Positions 24,349-32,908 of a stretch of 64,000 nucleotides of DNA are shown here, piece by piece. The position numbers were made by a program, and so were the translations under genes. The DNA comes from Polyangiaceae bacterium (GTDB lineage Bacteria; Myxococcota_A; Polyangia; Polyangiales; Polyangiaceae): NCBI GenBank assembly GCA_009780955.1, contig WQZB01000015.1, positions 1 through 64,000 of the forward strand, in the 5' to 3' direction. The first letter of the stretch is position 1, and every line of letters begins with the position of its first letter. Under the pieces are notes generated by a model, which was not told where the DNA came from, made no database searches, and saw only the letters and a program-made list of their open reading frames with translations.

Positions 24349-27300
24349 TGCGCACGGCGTGAGGCTCGCCACCGCGACGACACTGGCTCGTCAGGGTTGA
24401 CGTTCTCGACGAGGTCGAGCCACTCTGAAACCTTACCCGATGCGGGGCCGAGCCATTCCATGCGGGCAAAACGCTTGAGCAACTGCGGGGTATGATCTCC
24501 ACACCGCGCCGTGTCGCCGAAGGCCGAGCGAGCTAGGTCGATCTCGATCGCGGCGTCTCGCCATCGCTCTTCGGTCTGCGCGAGCCACGCGAGCGTGAGG
24601 TGGCGGTGCTGTCTTGGCTCGGCTTCGTCGACCACAATTTTCTCGCAGTCGAGAGCAAGCTGCTTGGCCTGTGGATCGCCCTTTGCGAGCGCAACTTGCA
24701 CGAGCAAGAGCTTTGCTTCGAGATCACCCCATGGATCTTGAAGGCGCTCGAAGATCTTGGCAGCGACCGATGCGTGGGCGCCACCGGCCGGCAGGTCGCC
24801 TGTATCGATGGCGACAAGGGCGAGCAGTCGTTCGCATGCGGCTTCGCCGCGCGGGTTGGTGAGTTCACGAAACGCGGCGCGCGCCGAGAGCGCTCGGCTG
24901 CGAGCTGTATCCATCTCGGCGGCACGATGAGCGGCATGGCCAAGCACCACATCACACTGGGCCATGCCGAGCCGGTAGCCGATCGCGTCGAACGACTGGT
25001 GAGCGAAATTGGCGAGCTTGCATGCAGAGCGGTAACGACCGGCCGCTGTTTCGATCATCGCGAGAAGAACAAAACACTGCGCGCGGCCGAGCACATCGCC
25101 GACGGTCGCCGTGAGCATGCTGGCCTCGTGCAGCACCGCGCGCGCGCGCGTGTGCTCGCCGAGCAAGTAGTCGATCTCGCCGAGCACGACGAGGGCAGCA
25201 GACAGACCGCGCTCGTCTTCGAGCTCTTTGAACCGTGTGGCGGCGAGTATTACCTGCTCGCGTCCCTCTGCCGGCGCTCCCAGATCGCTCGAGAGATGCC
25301 CCAGGAGCAGAAGCGCGTGCGCCTCCCTCGTTCTGTCGCCAGCCTGCTGAAAGGCACGCTGAGAGCTTTCGCCAAACGCGCGTGCCTCTTCGAGCTTGCC
25401 AATGTGCCGGAGCGCCTCGGCGCGCCAGTACGCATACTCGGCCGCCGTAGCGCCGGAAACGCGCCCTTCGAGCAGCGTCAAATCTTTAAATGTTGCTGCT
25501 GTGTCGCGACCGCGCGCCCAGGCGCCCTCGATGAAGTCGAACATCACGCGCGCCGCCGCGTCGTTGTCGCCTGCACGCAGAAGGTTGCGCACGCGATGCT
25601 TCATGATGCGGCGGGAACCGACCTCGGGGTGATGCGCAAGCGCATCGGACGCAAGCCGAAAGATCGTGGGCGCATTGCTTTGCTCGTGCAAGCGTCCAAG
25701 CAAATGCTCGAGCAGTAGCGCGTGCGGCCAACGAAACTGATCGTTACCCGATGCGAGAAGGATCTGCGCGCGCGTGAGAACCACGAGCGCTTCGCGTGGG
25801 TCGATCTCGAGCGCCGTGAGTAGCGCTGTCAGCACCGGACTGCGCACGTCGTCACCAATGGCCGCTGCCGCGTACGCGGCAAGGTGCAGATGGACGGGCA
25901 CCGCACGCAGGCGCTCATCCCACAGATCGGCCGTCGTGATGGCGCGCCCATGCAGCGCGTCTTCCGGCACCGTGTACTTGCCACCCTCGAGCGTAAAGTA
26001 ACCACCGCCTGCCCACGCATGCAAAAGCTGCAGCGCGAAAAGCGGATTGCCGCGGCTTCGCGCGACCGCCGCGCGAACGGCGCTTTCGCGAAGCGGCAAG
26101 GTCGCACGAAGCAGCACCTCGGTTTCCTCCACACCGAACGGGCGCAGATCGACGACCTTGCCATTCCACTCGGCACGGAGCGCCTCCATCCGCGCGGCAG
26201 CATCGAGATCGGTCTCGAGCGCTTCGCTGCGCGCCGTTGCCACGATGATGAGCCGCAGGCGCGGACTATCGCGCTTGATGCGCGAGAGCGTTTCGAAGGT
26301 GTTCGCGCTCGTAAGGTGCAAATCGTCGAGCCAGATCAAAATGGGGCGATCTGTGCCAATGCGCTCGAGAACGCGACGCGCAACAGAAAAACGCAGCTCC
26401 GGCGTGTCGAGCACAAAGTGCTTGCCTGTTGGACCAGGCGGCAAAGCGGCGCCAGGTGGCGTTGGTCGTAGCCACTCGGCCGTGGCACTAACCCACGCGA
26501 GCTCGTCGCCCGCAACTCTGTCGATCCCCCAACGATCGAGAAGCGTTTGCTCGACCGTGTCGCGATCGGCACCCTGCAAACCGTAGAACGAATTGACAGC
26601 GCCCGTTAGTCCATCGAGCGGTGAAGGCGTACGGCCGTAGCGAGCCCGCAGCGGCCACATGAGTCCGCGCTCGTGGACCTGCTCGCACATCCACTCGGCA
26701 AGCCGGCTCTTGCCAACACCGGCTTCGCCAACGAGCAAAACCATGCGCTGCTTCGGCGAGTGCCCTGCGCACACCGAGAGCGCAAGATCCATAAGCTCTT
26801 GGCGCTCGCGATCGCGCGCTACCATTGGCGAGGGGCGAAGCGACAGGAGCCCTGGTGCAAGCGATTTCGCAGCCGCTAGGGCACGCCCCACATCCGGTGT
26901 GCTCGATGGCTCGGGCGGAGCCGCCGGCGTGCTTGCCACGGTCTCTTCGAGCGTGGGGCTGTGGCGAGGCCGGAATTGCGCCCATACTCGACGAGCATCG
27001 GCCGCAAGCTCAAAGCGATGCCACGGTTTTTTTGCGAGCAGGCGCTGGATGAAAATCGCAACCTGCGAAGGAACACCCTCGGGCAGCAAAGGCCGTGCAA
27101 CAGGAACACGCTTGTGGGCGCGGAGAACTTCCTGCGTGGTGCCCTCGAAAACCTCCTTACCCGTGAGCACGCGGTAAACAATGCAGCCAAGCGCGTAGAG
27201 ATCGGTTGCGGGGCCAACGAGTGTGGCCTGCTTGCGAATCTGCTCTGGCGCTACCCAGCCAACCGTGCCAGCGCCTGCGTGAACTGCGAGTTCTGGTTCG

Positions 27301-27899
27301 GGTGTGCCGTGAAGACGCGAATCGTGTCGGGACTCGCGAAGCCATGCAAGCCCCAAGTCGAGAACGTAAGCGCGTGGTCCCTTGCCCGTTGACGCGAGAT
27401 CGAGCATCACGTTCGACGGCTTGAGATCGCCGTGGATCACGTGCCGCGCATGTGCATGCGCAAGACCGGCGAGCACCTGATCGACAAGAGCCCAGATGAC
27501 AGGCCACGGCATTGTGGTCGTGTGCATCCACTCGTGGACGCTCCGGCCGGGCAGCACGTCCATCACGAGGTACGGTGAACCGTCGTGCAGTATGCCGAAG
27601 TCGCGAGCACGAACTAGCGCTGGGTGTTCGAGCGATGCAACGGCTCTTGCTTCTTGGTGGAACCACCAGCACTCATCGGCACGCGCAGCCTTTGCCTCCT
27701 CAGGGGGACGCAATCGCTTGAGCGCCACGCGCTCGCGACTTACCGAATCTTTGCAAAGATAAACAACACCCATTCCCCCGCGACCGAGCTCTTGAATCAC
27801 CTCGTAGCGGTTTGCGAGGATCGTCCCAATCTCAGACGTTTTCTTTTCGGACGCTTTCGCGTCGTCTGCGCTTTTGGGTGCCTTCTGCCCCTGCATCAT
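24345..27899 (-). CDS. Ser/Thr protein kinase fused to AAA ATPase and TPR-like region
   Basis: 1184 residues. Kinase domain about 30-310: Gly loop LGRGGMGVVY, Lys61 in ALKRL, HGDLKPSN at 156 (HGD rather than HRD), DLG at 181 (for DFG) and VAPEQ. Residues about 355-400 open an AAA/STAND ATPase with Walker A GEAGVGKS (391-398) and 'ILIWLDDLH' as Walker B. The C-terminal ~500 residues are helical TPR-like repeats. This is the AcoR/PknK-like design common in myxobacteria: signalling kinase, ATP-driven switch and protein-binding scaffold in one chain. No membrane segment is visible. It follows the FA-hydroxylase gene by 21 bp. The stop TAG lies in the C-type palindrome at 24322-24348. Confidence 0.9.
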   Translation of the reverse strand: MMQGQKAPKSADDAKASEKKTSEIGTILANRYEVIQELGRGGMGVVYLCKDSVSRERVALKRLRPPEEAKAARADECWWFHQEARAVASLEHPALVRARDFGILHDGSPYLVMDVLPGRSVHEWMHTTTMPWPVIWALVDQVLAGLAHAHARHVIHGDLKPSNVMLDLASTGKGPRAYVLDLGLAWLRESRHDSRLHGTPEPELAVHAGAGTVGWVAPEQIRKQATLVGPATDLYALGCIVYRVLTGKEVFEGTTQEVLRAHKRVPVARPLLPEGVPSQVAIFIQRLLAKKPWHRFELAADARRVWAQFRPRHSPTLEETVASTPAAPPEPSSTPDVGRALAAAKSLAPGLLSLRPSPMVARDRERQELMDLALSVCAGHSPKQRMVLLVGEAGVGKSRLAEWMCEQVHERGLMWPLRARYGRTPSPLDGLTGAVNSFYGLQGADRDTVEQTLLDRWGIDRVAGDELAWVSATAEWLRPTPPGAALPPGPTGKHFVLDTPELRFSVARRVLERIGTDRPILIWLDDLHLTSANTFETLSRIKRDSPRLRLIIVATARSEALETDLDAAARMEALRAEWNGKVVDLRPFGVEETEVLLRATLPLRESAVRAAVARSRGNPLFALQLLHAWAGGGYFTLEGGKYTVPEDALHGRAITTADLWDERLRAVPVHLHLAAYAAAAIGDDVRSPVLTALLTALEIDPREALVVLTRAQILLASGNDQFRWPHALLLEHLLGRLHEQSNAPTIFRLASDALAHHPEVGSRRIMKHRVRNLLRAGDNDAAARVMFDFIEGAWARGRDTAATFKDLTLLEGRVSGATAAEYAYWRAEALRHIGKLEEARAFGESSQRAFQQAGDRTREAHALLLLGHLSSDLGAPAEGREQVILAATRFKELEDERGLSAALVVLGEIDYLLGEHTRARAVLHEASMLTATVGDVLGRAQCFVLLAMIETAAGRYRSACKLANFAHQSFDAIGYRLGMAQCDVVLGHAAHRAAEMDTARSRALSARAAFRELTNPRGEAACERLLALVAIDTGDLPAGGAHASVAAKIFERLQDPWGDLEAKLLLVQVALAKGDPQAKQLALDCEKIVVDEAEPRQHRHLTLAWLAQTEERWRDAAIEIDLARSAFGDTARCGDHTPQLLKRFARMEWLGPASGKVSEWLDLVENVNPDEPVSSRWRASRRAQ

Positions 27900-27920
27900 C
27901 GCGTAAGTGAAAGACTAACA

Positions 27921-28634
27921 TTATGGCGATGCTTGCTCGACGGCTGCCTTCTTCACCGTGTTCGCCACGGGTCTAATACGGGGCATCGTGCGGAAAACGA
28001 CATCCCAAGCTGGTGATGACACGCCGAAAGCGCCTTCGTAATCTCGATAATGATGGAGCATGTGGTGACGTCGAATGTACTTGCCGGCGCGCGACCTCTG
28101 CCTGAAGTGATGCACCGCATAGTGTGTGCCGTCGTAGCAGAGGTAGCCCGCAACGAAGCCCACGAAGATTGGTGGCGCCGCCGCTGCCCCGAACACGAAA
28201 TAAAATAAACTGTAGAAGATGACAGCCAACGGCGCGCTCATGAGCAGCGGCATCACAAGACGGTCTTTGTCGTTCGGGTATTCGTGGTGAACGCCATGCA
28301 TGAAAAAGTTGACTCTTTTGCTGAACGCCGTGCCGTTGTCCCAGTGGAAGACCCAGCGGTGGAGCACATATTCGGCAAACGTCCAAAGCAAGCCGCCACC
28401 CAACACCAGCCCGACATAGATGCCTGCAGACAGCCAATGCCTCATCCAGCTCCAATAGAGCACCCCAAGGGCAACCGGAATCCACACGACAAATGGCGTG
28501 GCCGGGTGGATGCGCGAGAGTTTCTCGAGCAGCTCGTTTTCGAACATGCGGCAAGTTTCAGGACGCTTCGCCCCACCGCGCGATGGACTCGATGGTGCCG
28601 CGTCGTCCATGTTGGAGTCAGCATTCATGCTCAT
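27921..28634 (-). CDS. fatty acid hydroxylase / sterol desaturase family membrane protein
   Basis: 237 residues from the ATG at 28634, which follows a GAGGAG ribosome site. The longer reading frame upstream lacks membrane or His character. Diiron His boxes of the family: EYVLHRWVFHW, HGVHHEYPND, THYAVHHF and RRHHMLHHYRD. Four membrane-like stretches alternate with them. Relatives are the ceramide fatty-acid 2-hydroxylase (FA2H/Scs7) type, and 'NDKDRLVMP' after the HGVHH box is typical of that branch. The likely role is 2-hydroxylation of fatty or sphingolipid chains in the inner membrane; myxobacterial sphingolipids make this plausible (inference). It is in one operon with the kinase and divergent from marR. 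Confidence 0.9.
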   Translation of the reverse strand: MSMNADSNMDDAAPSSPSRGGAKRPETCRMFENELLEKLSRIHPATPFVVWIPVALGVLYWSWMRHWLSAGIYVGLVLGGGLLWTFAEYVLHRWVFHWDNGTAFSKRVNFFMHGVHHEYPNDKDRLVMPLLMSAPLAVIFYSLFYFVFGAAAAPPIFVGFVAGYLCYDGTHYAVHHFRQRSRAGKYIRRHHMLHHYRDYEGAFGVSSPAWDVVFRTMPRIRPVANTVKKAAVEQASP

Positions 28635-28848
28635 TGCTCCTCGAGAAAAGCAGAGAAGACAGACCGCCTCGTTAGCACGACCCTGATTTTGGCGCACGCG
28701 CTTGCCGCGGCCGCGCGCGGCGGCCACGACTCCGCCGGATTTTACATTTTCGAAGCTCTTCGAATACCCGACAAAACAGGCTGATCGCACGTCTTGCAAA
28801 CTCGAGACTTGACGCGGCACCAAGAGTTGTAGAGTACAGGGGCCTCTC

Positions 28849-29277
28849 ATGGCCGACCAGGATAGGTTCGCGCGCGCACTCGTAGCTCTTGCCCGTGGTC
28901 TTGGACGCATCGGGCGGGAACGAGCACGTGCGGGCGATGTAACACCGCAACAAGCCGAAACGCTCGAACTCATCGCAGAGCACGGCGCGCTGTCAACTTC
29001 GATGCTTGCCACACTGCTTGGCATCGACCCGTCGACGGCAAGCCGCAACCTCTCTGGTCTCGAACGTTCAAGCCTCATCGCGCGCCAGAAAGGCTCTGAA
29101 GACGGTCGTCAGACCGACGTGCGCCTGACACCGCGCGGCCGCCGAACAGCTCAGTCCGTCGGTTCGAGCACGAACTCGGCCTTCGGTTTATTGCTCGACA
29201 AAATTCCCCGCAACGAGCGTACCCGCGTTGTGGAAGCGCTGGAAGTGCTGGCGCGGGCGCTCGAGGCAACTAAGTAG
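28849..29277 (+). CDS. MarR family transcriptional regulator
   Basis: 142 residues. The winged helix is visible as 'LSTSMLATLLGIDPSTASRNLSGLERSSLIAR' (recognition helix) and the wing 'GSEDGRQTDVRLTPRG'. It is a cytoplasmic dimeric repressor or activator. It lies divergent from the FA-hydroxylase/kinase operon with about 210 bp between, so control of that operon is a reasonable guess. The TAG stop (29275-29277) is formed by GTAG, the first bases of the palindrome at 29274. Confidence 0.92.
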   Translation: MADQDRFARALVALARGLGRIGRERARAGDVTPQQAETLELIAEHGALSTSMLATLLGIDPSTASRNLSGLERSSLIARQKGSEDGRQTDVRLTPRGRRTAQSVGSSTNSAFGLLLDKIPRNERTRVVEALEVLARALEATK

Positions 29278-29397
29278 GCGCCCACAAGGGGTGCCCCTAC
29301 AACCATCAAAACGCATATTCGCAATCGGGCGCGATGAAAATCGCGCCCCTACATCCAACAACGCAAATCGTAGGGGCGCCATGAATGGCGCCCCTAC
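29274..29397. repeat. composite palindromic element between convergent marR and KGG genes
   Basis: Three modules: 29274-29300, a diverged hairpin beginning GTAGGCGCC and ending GTGCCCCTAC; 29326-29352, B-like (core CGATGAAAATCG); and 29370-29397, perfect C. Spacers are 25 nt (AACCATCAAAACGCATATTC plus 5) and 17 nt (ATCCAACAACGCAAATC). The first hairpin provides the stop codon of the MarR gene. Confidence 0.93.
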
Positions 29398-29415
29398 TGC
29401 GTTTTCGCGAATTCT

Positions 29416-29700
29416 CTAGCTTTCCGCCGCCGCGCCACGCGGACCACGCCCACGCCGTACGTGCGGGGCAATGCCCCCTTTGCGGCCAGCGTCGCGCGCC
29501 TCGGCACTTGTGAACTGATGCGCGGTTCCAGCAGCGTGAGCGGCCTTGCCACCTTTGCTTGCGATTTCGCTTACTTTGTTGCGATCCATCGCGGCAAAAC
29601 CGCGAGGACGACGCGGACGCGGAGCAGGCTCGACGACCACCGGAGCTTCTTCCGAAGCAACAGGGACGGAGGACGTGTTCGAATCGAGGACGGAATTCAT
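29416..29700 (-). CDS. KGG-domain (GsiB/Con-10-like) stress protein
   Basis: 94 residues from the ATG at 29700, with GGAG eight bases upstream. A Pro/Arg-rich spacer leads into the stress-induced KGG motif. It appears twice: 'MDRNKVSEIASKGGKAAHAAGTAHQFTS' and 'ARDAGRKGG', a repeat also seen in GsiB, Con-10 and plant LEA-related proteins (established). These are small, hydrophilic, probably disordered proteins made on desiccation, sporulation or starvation. The C-terminus is basic (RRGRGPRG), which could bind nucleic acid. The frame is open upstream to 29733 but starts later. Confidence 0.85.
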   Translation of the reverse strand: MNSVLDSNTSSVPVASEEAPVVVEPAPRPRRPRGFAAMDRNKVSEIASKGGKAAHAAGTAHQFTSAEARDAGRKGGIAPHVRRGRGPRGAAAES

Positions 29701-30085
29701 GAAATCTCCATGAGAGTAAGAGCGCGCGGTCACCCGCCCCCGGGGGAGGCCGCATTGAGGACCTCCTCGGACCGAACGGCGCGTTGTCTAGCACGGTTCT
29801 GCTCCGAGGCAATTGATGAGACGCGTGAGGCGTCCAATTTATTCTGTGCTTTGCAGAACGAAACGCTTTGGCCACCTACGCGCTCAACAGCAACAGAAAA
29901 TTGCACCCACGCTAGCGACGTAAGGCAGGCACAGGGGTCTGCCCCTACGTCCAAATACGAAAAATCGTAGGGGCGTATGGCCGTACGCGCCTACGCGCAA
30001 CCGCCAACAGAACATATTCGTAGGGGCGGCCCCCCGTGGCCGCCCTAACTGGGGCTTTGTGAATTCGCCGTCGCGCCCTAATTCC
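29701..30085. other. intergenic gap (385 bp) with palindromic modules
   Basis: No gene is supported here. The right half holds the repeat element at 29924-30049. The left half (29701-29900) is the likely promoter region of the KGG gene; on the minus strand TTGCCT followed 16 nt later by TAGACA is a possible but weak sigma-70-like pair. Confidence 0.6.
29924..30049. repeat. composite palindromic element with divergent cores
   Basis: Modules are 29924-29948 (GGCAGGCACAGGGGTCTGCC then CCTAC), 29967-29994 (A-type with two changes) and 30020-30049 (GTAGGGGCGGCC, then CCCGTGGCCGCC and a final CTAAC). The spacers fit the two spacer classes: 18 nt GTCCAAATACGAAAAATC, and 25 nt beginning GCGCAACCGCC and ending AACATATTC. 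The cores here are new variants. Confidence 0.85.
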
Positions 30086-30373
30086 CTAATTGAGGTAGCG
30101 ACGCGAAAGGTGACGCACGGCTTCGGCTGTTCCTCGCTCGATTTGGGCTTGGATTTCGGGCGGAGGAGCTGCGTCGTCAACAAGAATTCCGAGCTGGCCA
30201 TTGTCGGCAAAAAACCCGCCCGCGCGCTTGTGCCCATCCCGGTCAACCGAAATCGCCTGAACTGCAAGATCGTGAACACGACCACCAACAAGTACCCGGA
30301 CGAAGCCGAGCAAACGACCCGCACCGGGCGTGCCTACCTGGGCTCCGTTTTGCATAAAGAGCAAACTAAGCAC
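30086..30373 (-). CDS. small conserved-looking hypothetical protein
   Basis: 95 residues (an ATG seven codons in is an alternative start). The second half reads as a folded, coherent sequence: VHDLAVQAISVDRDGHKRAGG, 'FFADNGQLGILVDDAAPPP', 'EIQAQIERGTAEAVRHLSRRYLN'. It ends in a charged amphipathic helix. It has no signal peptide and no known motif. I think it is real because the sequence is balanced, whereas the overlapping frames are arginine-rich shadows. It lies on the opposite strand to gnd, starting about 85 bp from the gnd GTG. Confidence 0.5.
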   Translation of the reverse strand: MLSLLFMQNGAQVGTPGAGRLLGFVRVLVGGRVHDLAVQAISVDRDGHKRAGGFFADNGQLGILVDDAAPPPEIQAQIERGTAEAVRHLSRRYLN

Positions 30374-30458
30374 GGAGGATACCGAGGCAAGGGGCGACAG
30401 ACAGCCTTTGCATCACGCTCGAGCCGTGTATCCTTGGAGGGTTTTTTAAGGAGGGCCC

Positions 30459-31355
30459 GTGCAAATTGCAATCGTTGGGTTAGGCAGAATGGGTGGCAAC
30501 ATGGTCACGCGCCTGCTCGGTGGCGGCCACCATGTCGTTGCGTTCGATCGCGATCCAAGCGCGGTCAGTCGGCTGGCGCAACAAGGGGCAACGCCGGCGT
30601 CGTCGCTCGCCGACGTGGTTGCGAAGCTCGCAGGCCCGCGCACGGTCTGGGTGATGGTCCCATCCGGCAAGCCAACGGAGGCAACCATCTCCGAGCTCGC
30701 GACGCTTCTGTCTCCGGGCGACATCGTTGTCGACGGCGGCAATTCGAACTTCCGCGATTCGACTCGCCACTCTGACGAACTCGCGAAAAGGCAAATCCGC
30801 TTTCTCGACGCAGGAACCTCGGGCGGCATTTGGGGACTCGAGGTCGGTTACTGCCTCATGGTTGGCGGCGACAAAAGCGCGTTTGACCACGTGCTACCAG
30901 CTATGACCACGCTCGCACCAAAGGGCGGCCTCGGCTACTTCGGCAAAGCCGGAGCAGGCCATTTCGCCAAAATGGTCCACAACGGCATCGAATACGCAAT
31001 GATGCAATCGTACGCGGAAGGCTTCGAGCTACTCAAGGCAACCGACTACGGCTACGACCTTCGCGAAATCACCAAAGTGTGGAATCACGGCAGCGTCGTG
31101 CGCAGCTGGCTCCTGGAGCTCGCCGAACGTGCGTTCAACGCCGACCCGGAGCTAAGCGGACTCAAAGCCTATGTCGACGACTCGGGCGAGGGGCGCTGGA
31201 CGATCAACGAGGCCGTCGCGCACGCTGTGCCGGTGCCAACCATCGCCGCGTCGGTCTTTGCTCGCTTTACATCACGGCAAACCAATTCGTTTGCGATGCG
31301 CGTGCTTGCAGCCTTGCGCAACGAGTTCGGTGGTCACGCGGTCCGCAAAACATGA
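30459..31355 (+). CDS. gnd: 6-phosphogluconate dehydrogenase, decarboxylating (short type)
   Basis: 298 residues, the short (~300 residue) class rather than the ~470-residue E. coli type. Oxidises 6-phosphogluconate to ribulose-5-phosphate and CO2. Motifs: GLGRMGGNM (nucleotide), 'VDGGNSNFRDS', 'LDAGTSGGIWGLEVGYCLMVGG' and 'GHFAKMVHNGIEYAMMQ' (catalytic Lys/His/Asn). After the second strand the sequence is AFDRDP. An Asp there usually favours NAD+ over NADP+, so this may be a NAD-linked enzyme (inference). GTG start with a very strong AAGGAGG site at 30448-30454. The stop overlaps the zwf start (ATGA). Confidence 0.95.
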   Translation: MQIAIVGLGRMGGNMVTRLLGGGHHVVAFDRDPSAVSRLAQQGATPASSLADVVAKLAGPRTVWVMVPSGKPTEATISELATLLSPGDIVVDGGNSNFRDSTRHSDELAKRQIRFLDAGTSGGIWGLEVGYCLMVGGDKSAFDHVLPAMTTLAPKGGLGYFGKAGAGHFAKMVHNGIEYAMMQSYAEGFELLKATDYGYDLREITKVWNHGSVVRSWLLELAERAFNADPELSGLKAYVDDSGEGRWTINEAVAHAVPVPTIAASVFARFTSRQTNSFAMRVLAALRNEFGGHAVRKT

Positions 31356-32908
31356 AAACCTTGCCCGTGCACCTCGACAATCCACTGCGAAAGGGACTCA
31401 TCGAAGACCGCACAGGCGATGCGTGCGCGGTCGTCATTTTTGGTGCATCGGGGGATCTCACGCGCCGCAAATTGGTACCTGCACTCTACAACCTTGCGGT
31501 GAGCCGATTTCTGCCGAGCGGCTTTGCCATCGTGGGCGTTGCGCGACGCGAGAAATCCGACGACAGCTTCCGCGCCGAAATGAAAGAGGCAGTATCGGCC
31601 TTTTCACGGCGCCAGCCCATTGACCCTGGCGTGTGGTCGGACTTCGAGCGCGGCATCGGTTACGTTGCCGGAACCTTCGAGTCGCCCGAAACGTACGAAA
31701 AGCTCCGCCAGCACCTCGATCGAATCGACGCCGAGCGAGGCACTCGAAAGAGCCGTCTTTTCTATCTCGCGGTGTCGCCAAATGACTTCGGCGTCATCAT
31801 GCAGCGCCTCAATGCAGCCGGTCTCGTTTCGCCTGCCGTGACAACGCCAGGCGGGCCCTTTGCGCGCGTGATTATCGAAAAACCCTTTGGTCAAGATCTC
31901 GCAAGCGCACGCGCACTCAACATGGCCGTGGCCGAGACCTTCCAGGAGAAAGATGTTTTTCGCATCGACCATTACCTTGGCAAAGAAACGGTGCAAAACT
32001 TGCTCGTTTTTCGTTTCGCCAACAGCCTGTTCGAGCCGCTCTGGAACCGCGAACATATCGATCACGTCCAGATTACCGTTGCCGAGGAAATCGGCGTGGA
32101 AGGCCGCGGCAAGTTCTACGAGCAAGTTGGAGTGACGCGCGACATCGTCCAAAACCATCTCATGCAGCTTCTTTGCCTGACGGCCATGGAGCCGCCGATT
32201 TCGCTCCATGCCGATGCCGTGCGCGACGAGAAGGTCAAGGTGCTGCGCTCGCTTCGCCCAATGGAACCGCACAGTGTGCAACAGAACGTAATTCGCGGAC
32301 AGTATGCGCGCGGATACGTCAAAGGCGAAGAAGCCCTTGGTTATCGGGACGAGCCGAACGTCGAGAACGACTCGCGCGTCGAAACTTTCGTGGCCATGCG
32401 TGTTTTCGTCGACAACTGGCGCTGGGGAGGCGTGCCTTTCTTCGTGCGCGCGGGCAAGCGCCTCGCGCGGCGCGTGACAGAAATCGCGATCCAGTTCAAG
32501 CAAGTGCCCCACGGGCTGTTCCATTCGCCCGACGGCGGCATCGCCCCCAACGTGCTGTCGATGCGCATCCAACCCGACGAAAGCATCGCGCTGCGCTTCA
32601 CGACGAAAGAGCCGGGGCAGCACACGATCCTCCGCAACATGGCGATGGACTTCCACTACGGAGCGGCATTCGGCTCGAACACGCCCGAAGCCTACGAGCG
32701 CCTTTTGCTCGATGCCATGCGCGGAGACGCCACGCTTTTCACGCGTCACGACGAGGTCGAAGAGCAATGGGCCTTTGTCGACCAGGTGTTCGATGCATGG
32801 CGCAAAGAAGCCAGCATCCCCCCGCCCTTTTACCCTGCCGGAAGCTGGGGTCCCGAGCAAGCCGACGACCTCATTGCACATAGCGGGCGCCGGTGGAGAA
32901 AGCCATGA
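31352..32908 (+). CDS. zwf: glucose-6-phosphate 1-dehydrogenase
   Basis: 518 residues from the ATG at 31352, overlapping the gnd stop. Its length is normal. It oxidises glucose-6-phosphate to 6-phosphogluconolactone. Nucleotide site FGASGDLTRRKL (about 30-41), active-site 'RIDHYLGKETVQN' with catalytic His, and 'VPFFVRAGKRL' for substrate. The frame is open far upstream inside gnd, but that part is shadow sequence. It is followed by opcA at an ATGA overlap, consistent with activation by its assembly factor. Together with pgl and gnd it makes the complete oxidative branch. Confidence 0.97.
   Translation: MKTLPVHLDNPLRKGLIEDRTGDACAVVIFGASGDLTRRKLVPALYNLAVSRFLPSGFAIVGVARREKSDDSFRAEMKEAVSAFSRRQPIDPGVWSDFERGIGYVAGTFESPETYEKLRQHLDRIDAERGTRKSRLFYLAVSPNDFGVIMQRLNAAGLVSPAVTTPGGPFARVIIEKPFGQDLASARALNMAVAETFQEKDVFRIDHYLGKETVQNLLVFRFANSLFEPLWNREHIDHVQITVAEEIGVEGRGKFYEQVGVTRDIVQNHLMQLLCLTAMEPPISLHADAVRDEKVKVLRSLRPMEPHSVQQNVIRGQYARGYVKGEEALGYRDEPNVENDSRVETFVAMRVFVDNWRWGGVPFFVRAGKRLARRVTEIAIQFKQVPHGLFHSPDGGIAPNVLSMRIQPDESIALRFTTKEPGQHTILRNMAMDFHYGAAFGSNTPEAYERLLLDAMRGDATLFTRHDEVEEQWAFVDQVFDAWRKEASIPPPFYPAGSWGPEQADDLIAHSGRRWRKP

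Noticed and set aside
29274-30049. Possible CRISPR array (regular 25-28 nt units and 17-26 nt spacers)
   Set aside because: The spacers are conserved and the hairpin cores vary, the units are few and mixed in type, and no cas genes are present.
30059-30775. Long plus-strand ORF (238 aa) before gnd
   Set aside because: Arg-rich shadow sequence that overlaps gnd in another frame, with no recognisable domain.
31079-31351. Upstream extension of zwf
   Set aside because: The first 91 codons lie inside gnd in another frame and look like Arg/Cys-rich shadow sequence; the ATGA start at 31352 gives a normal Zwf.
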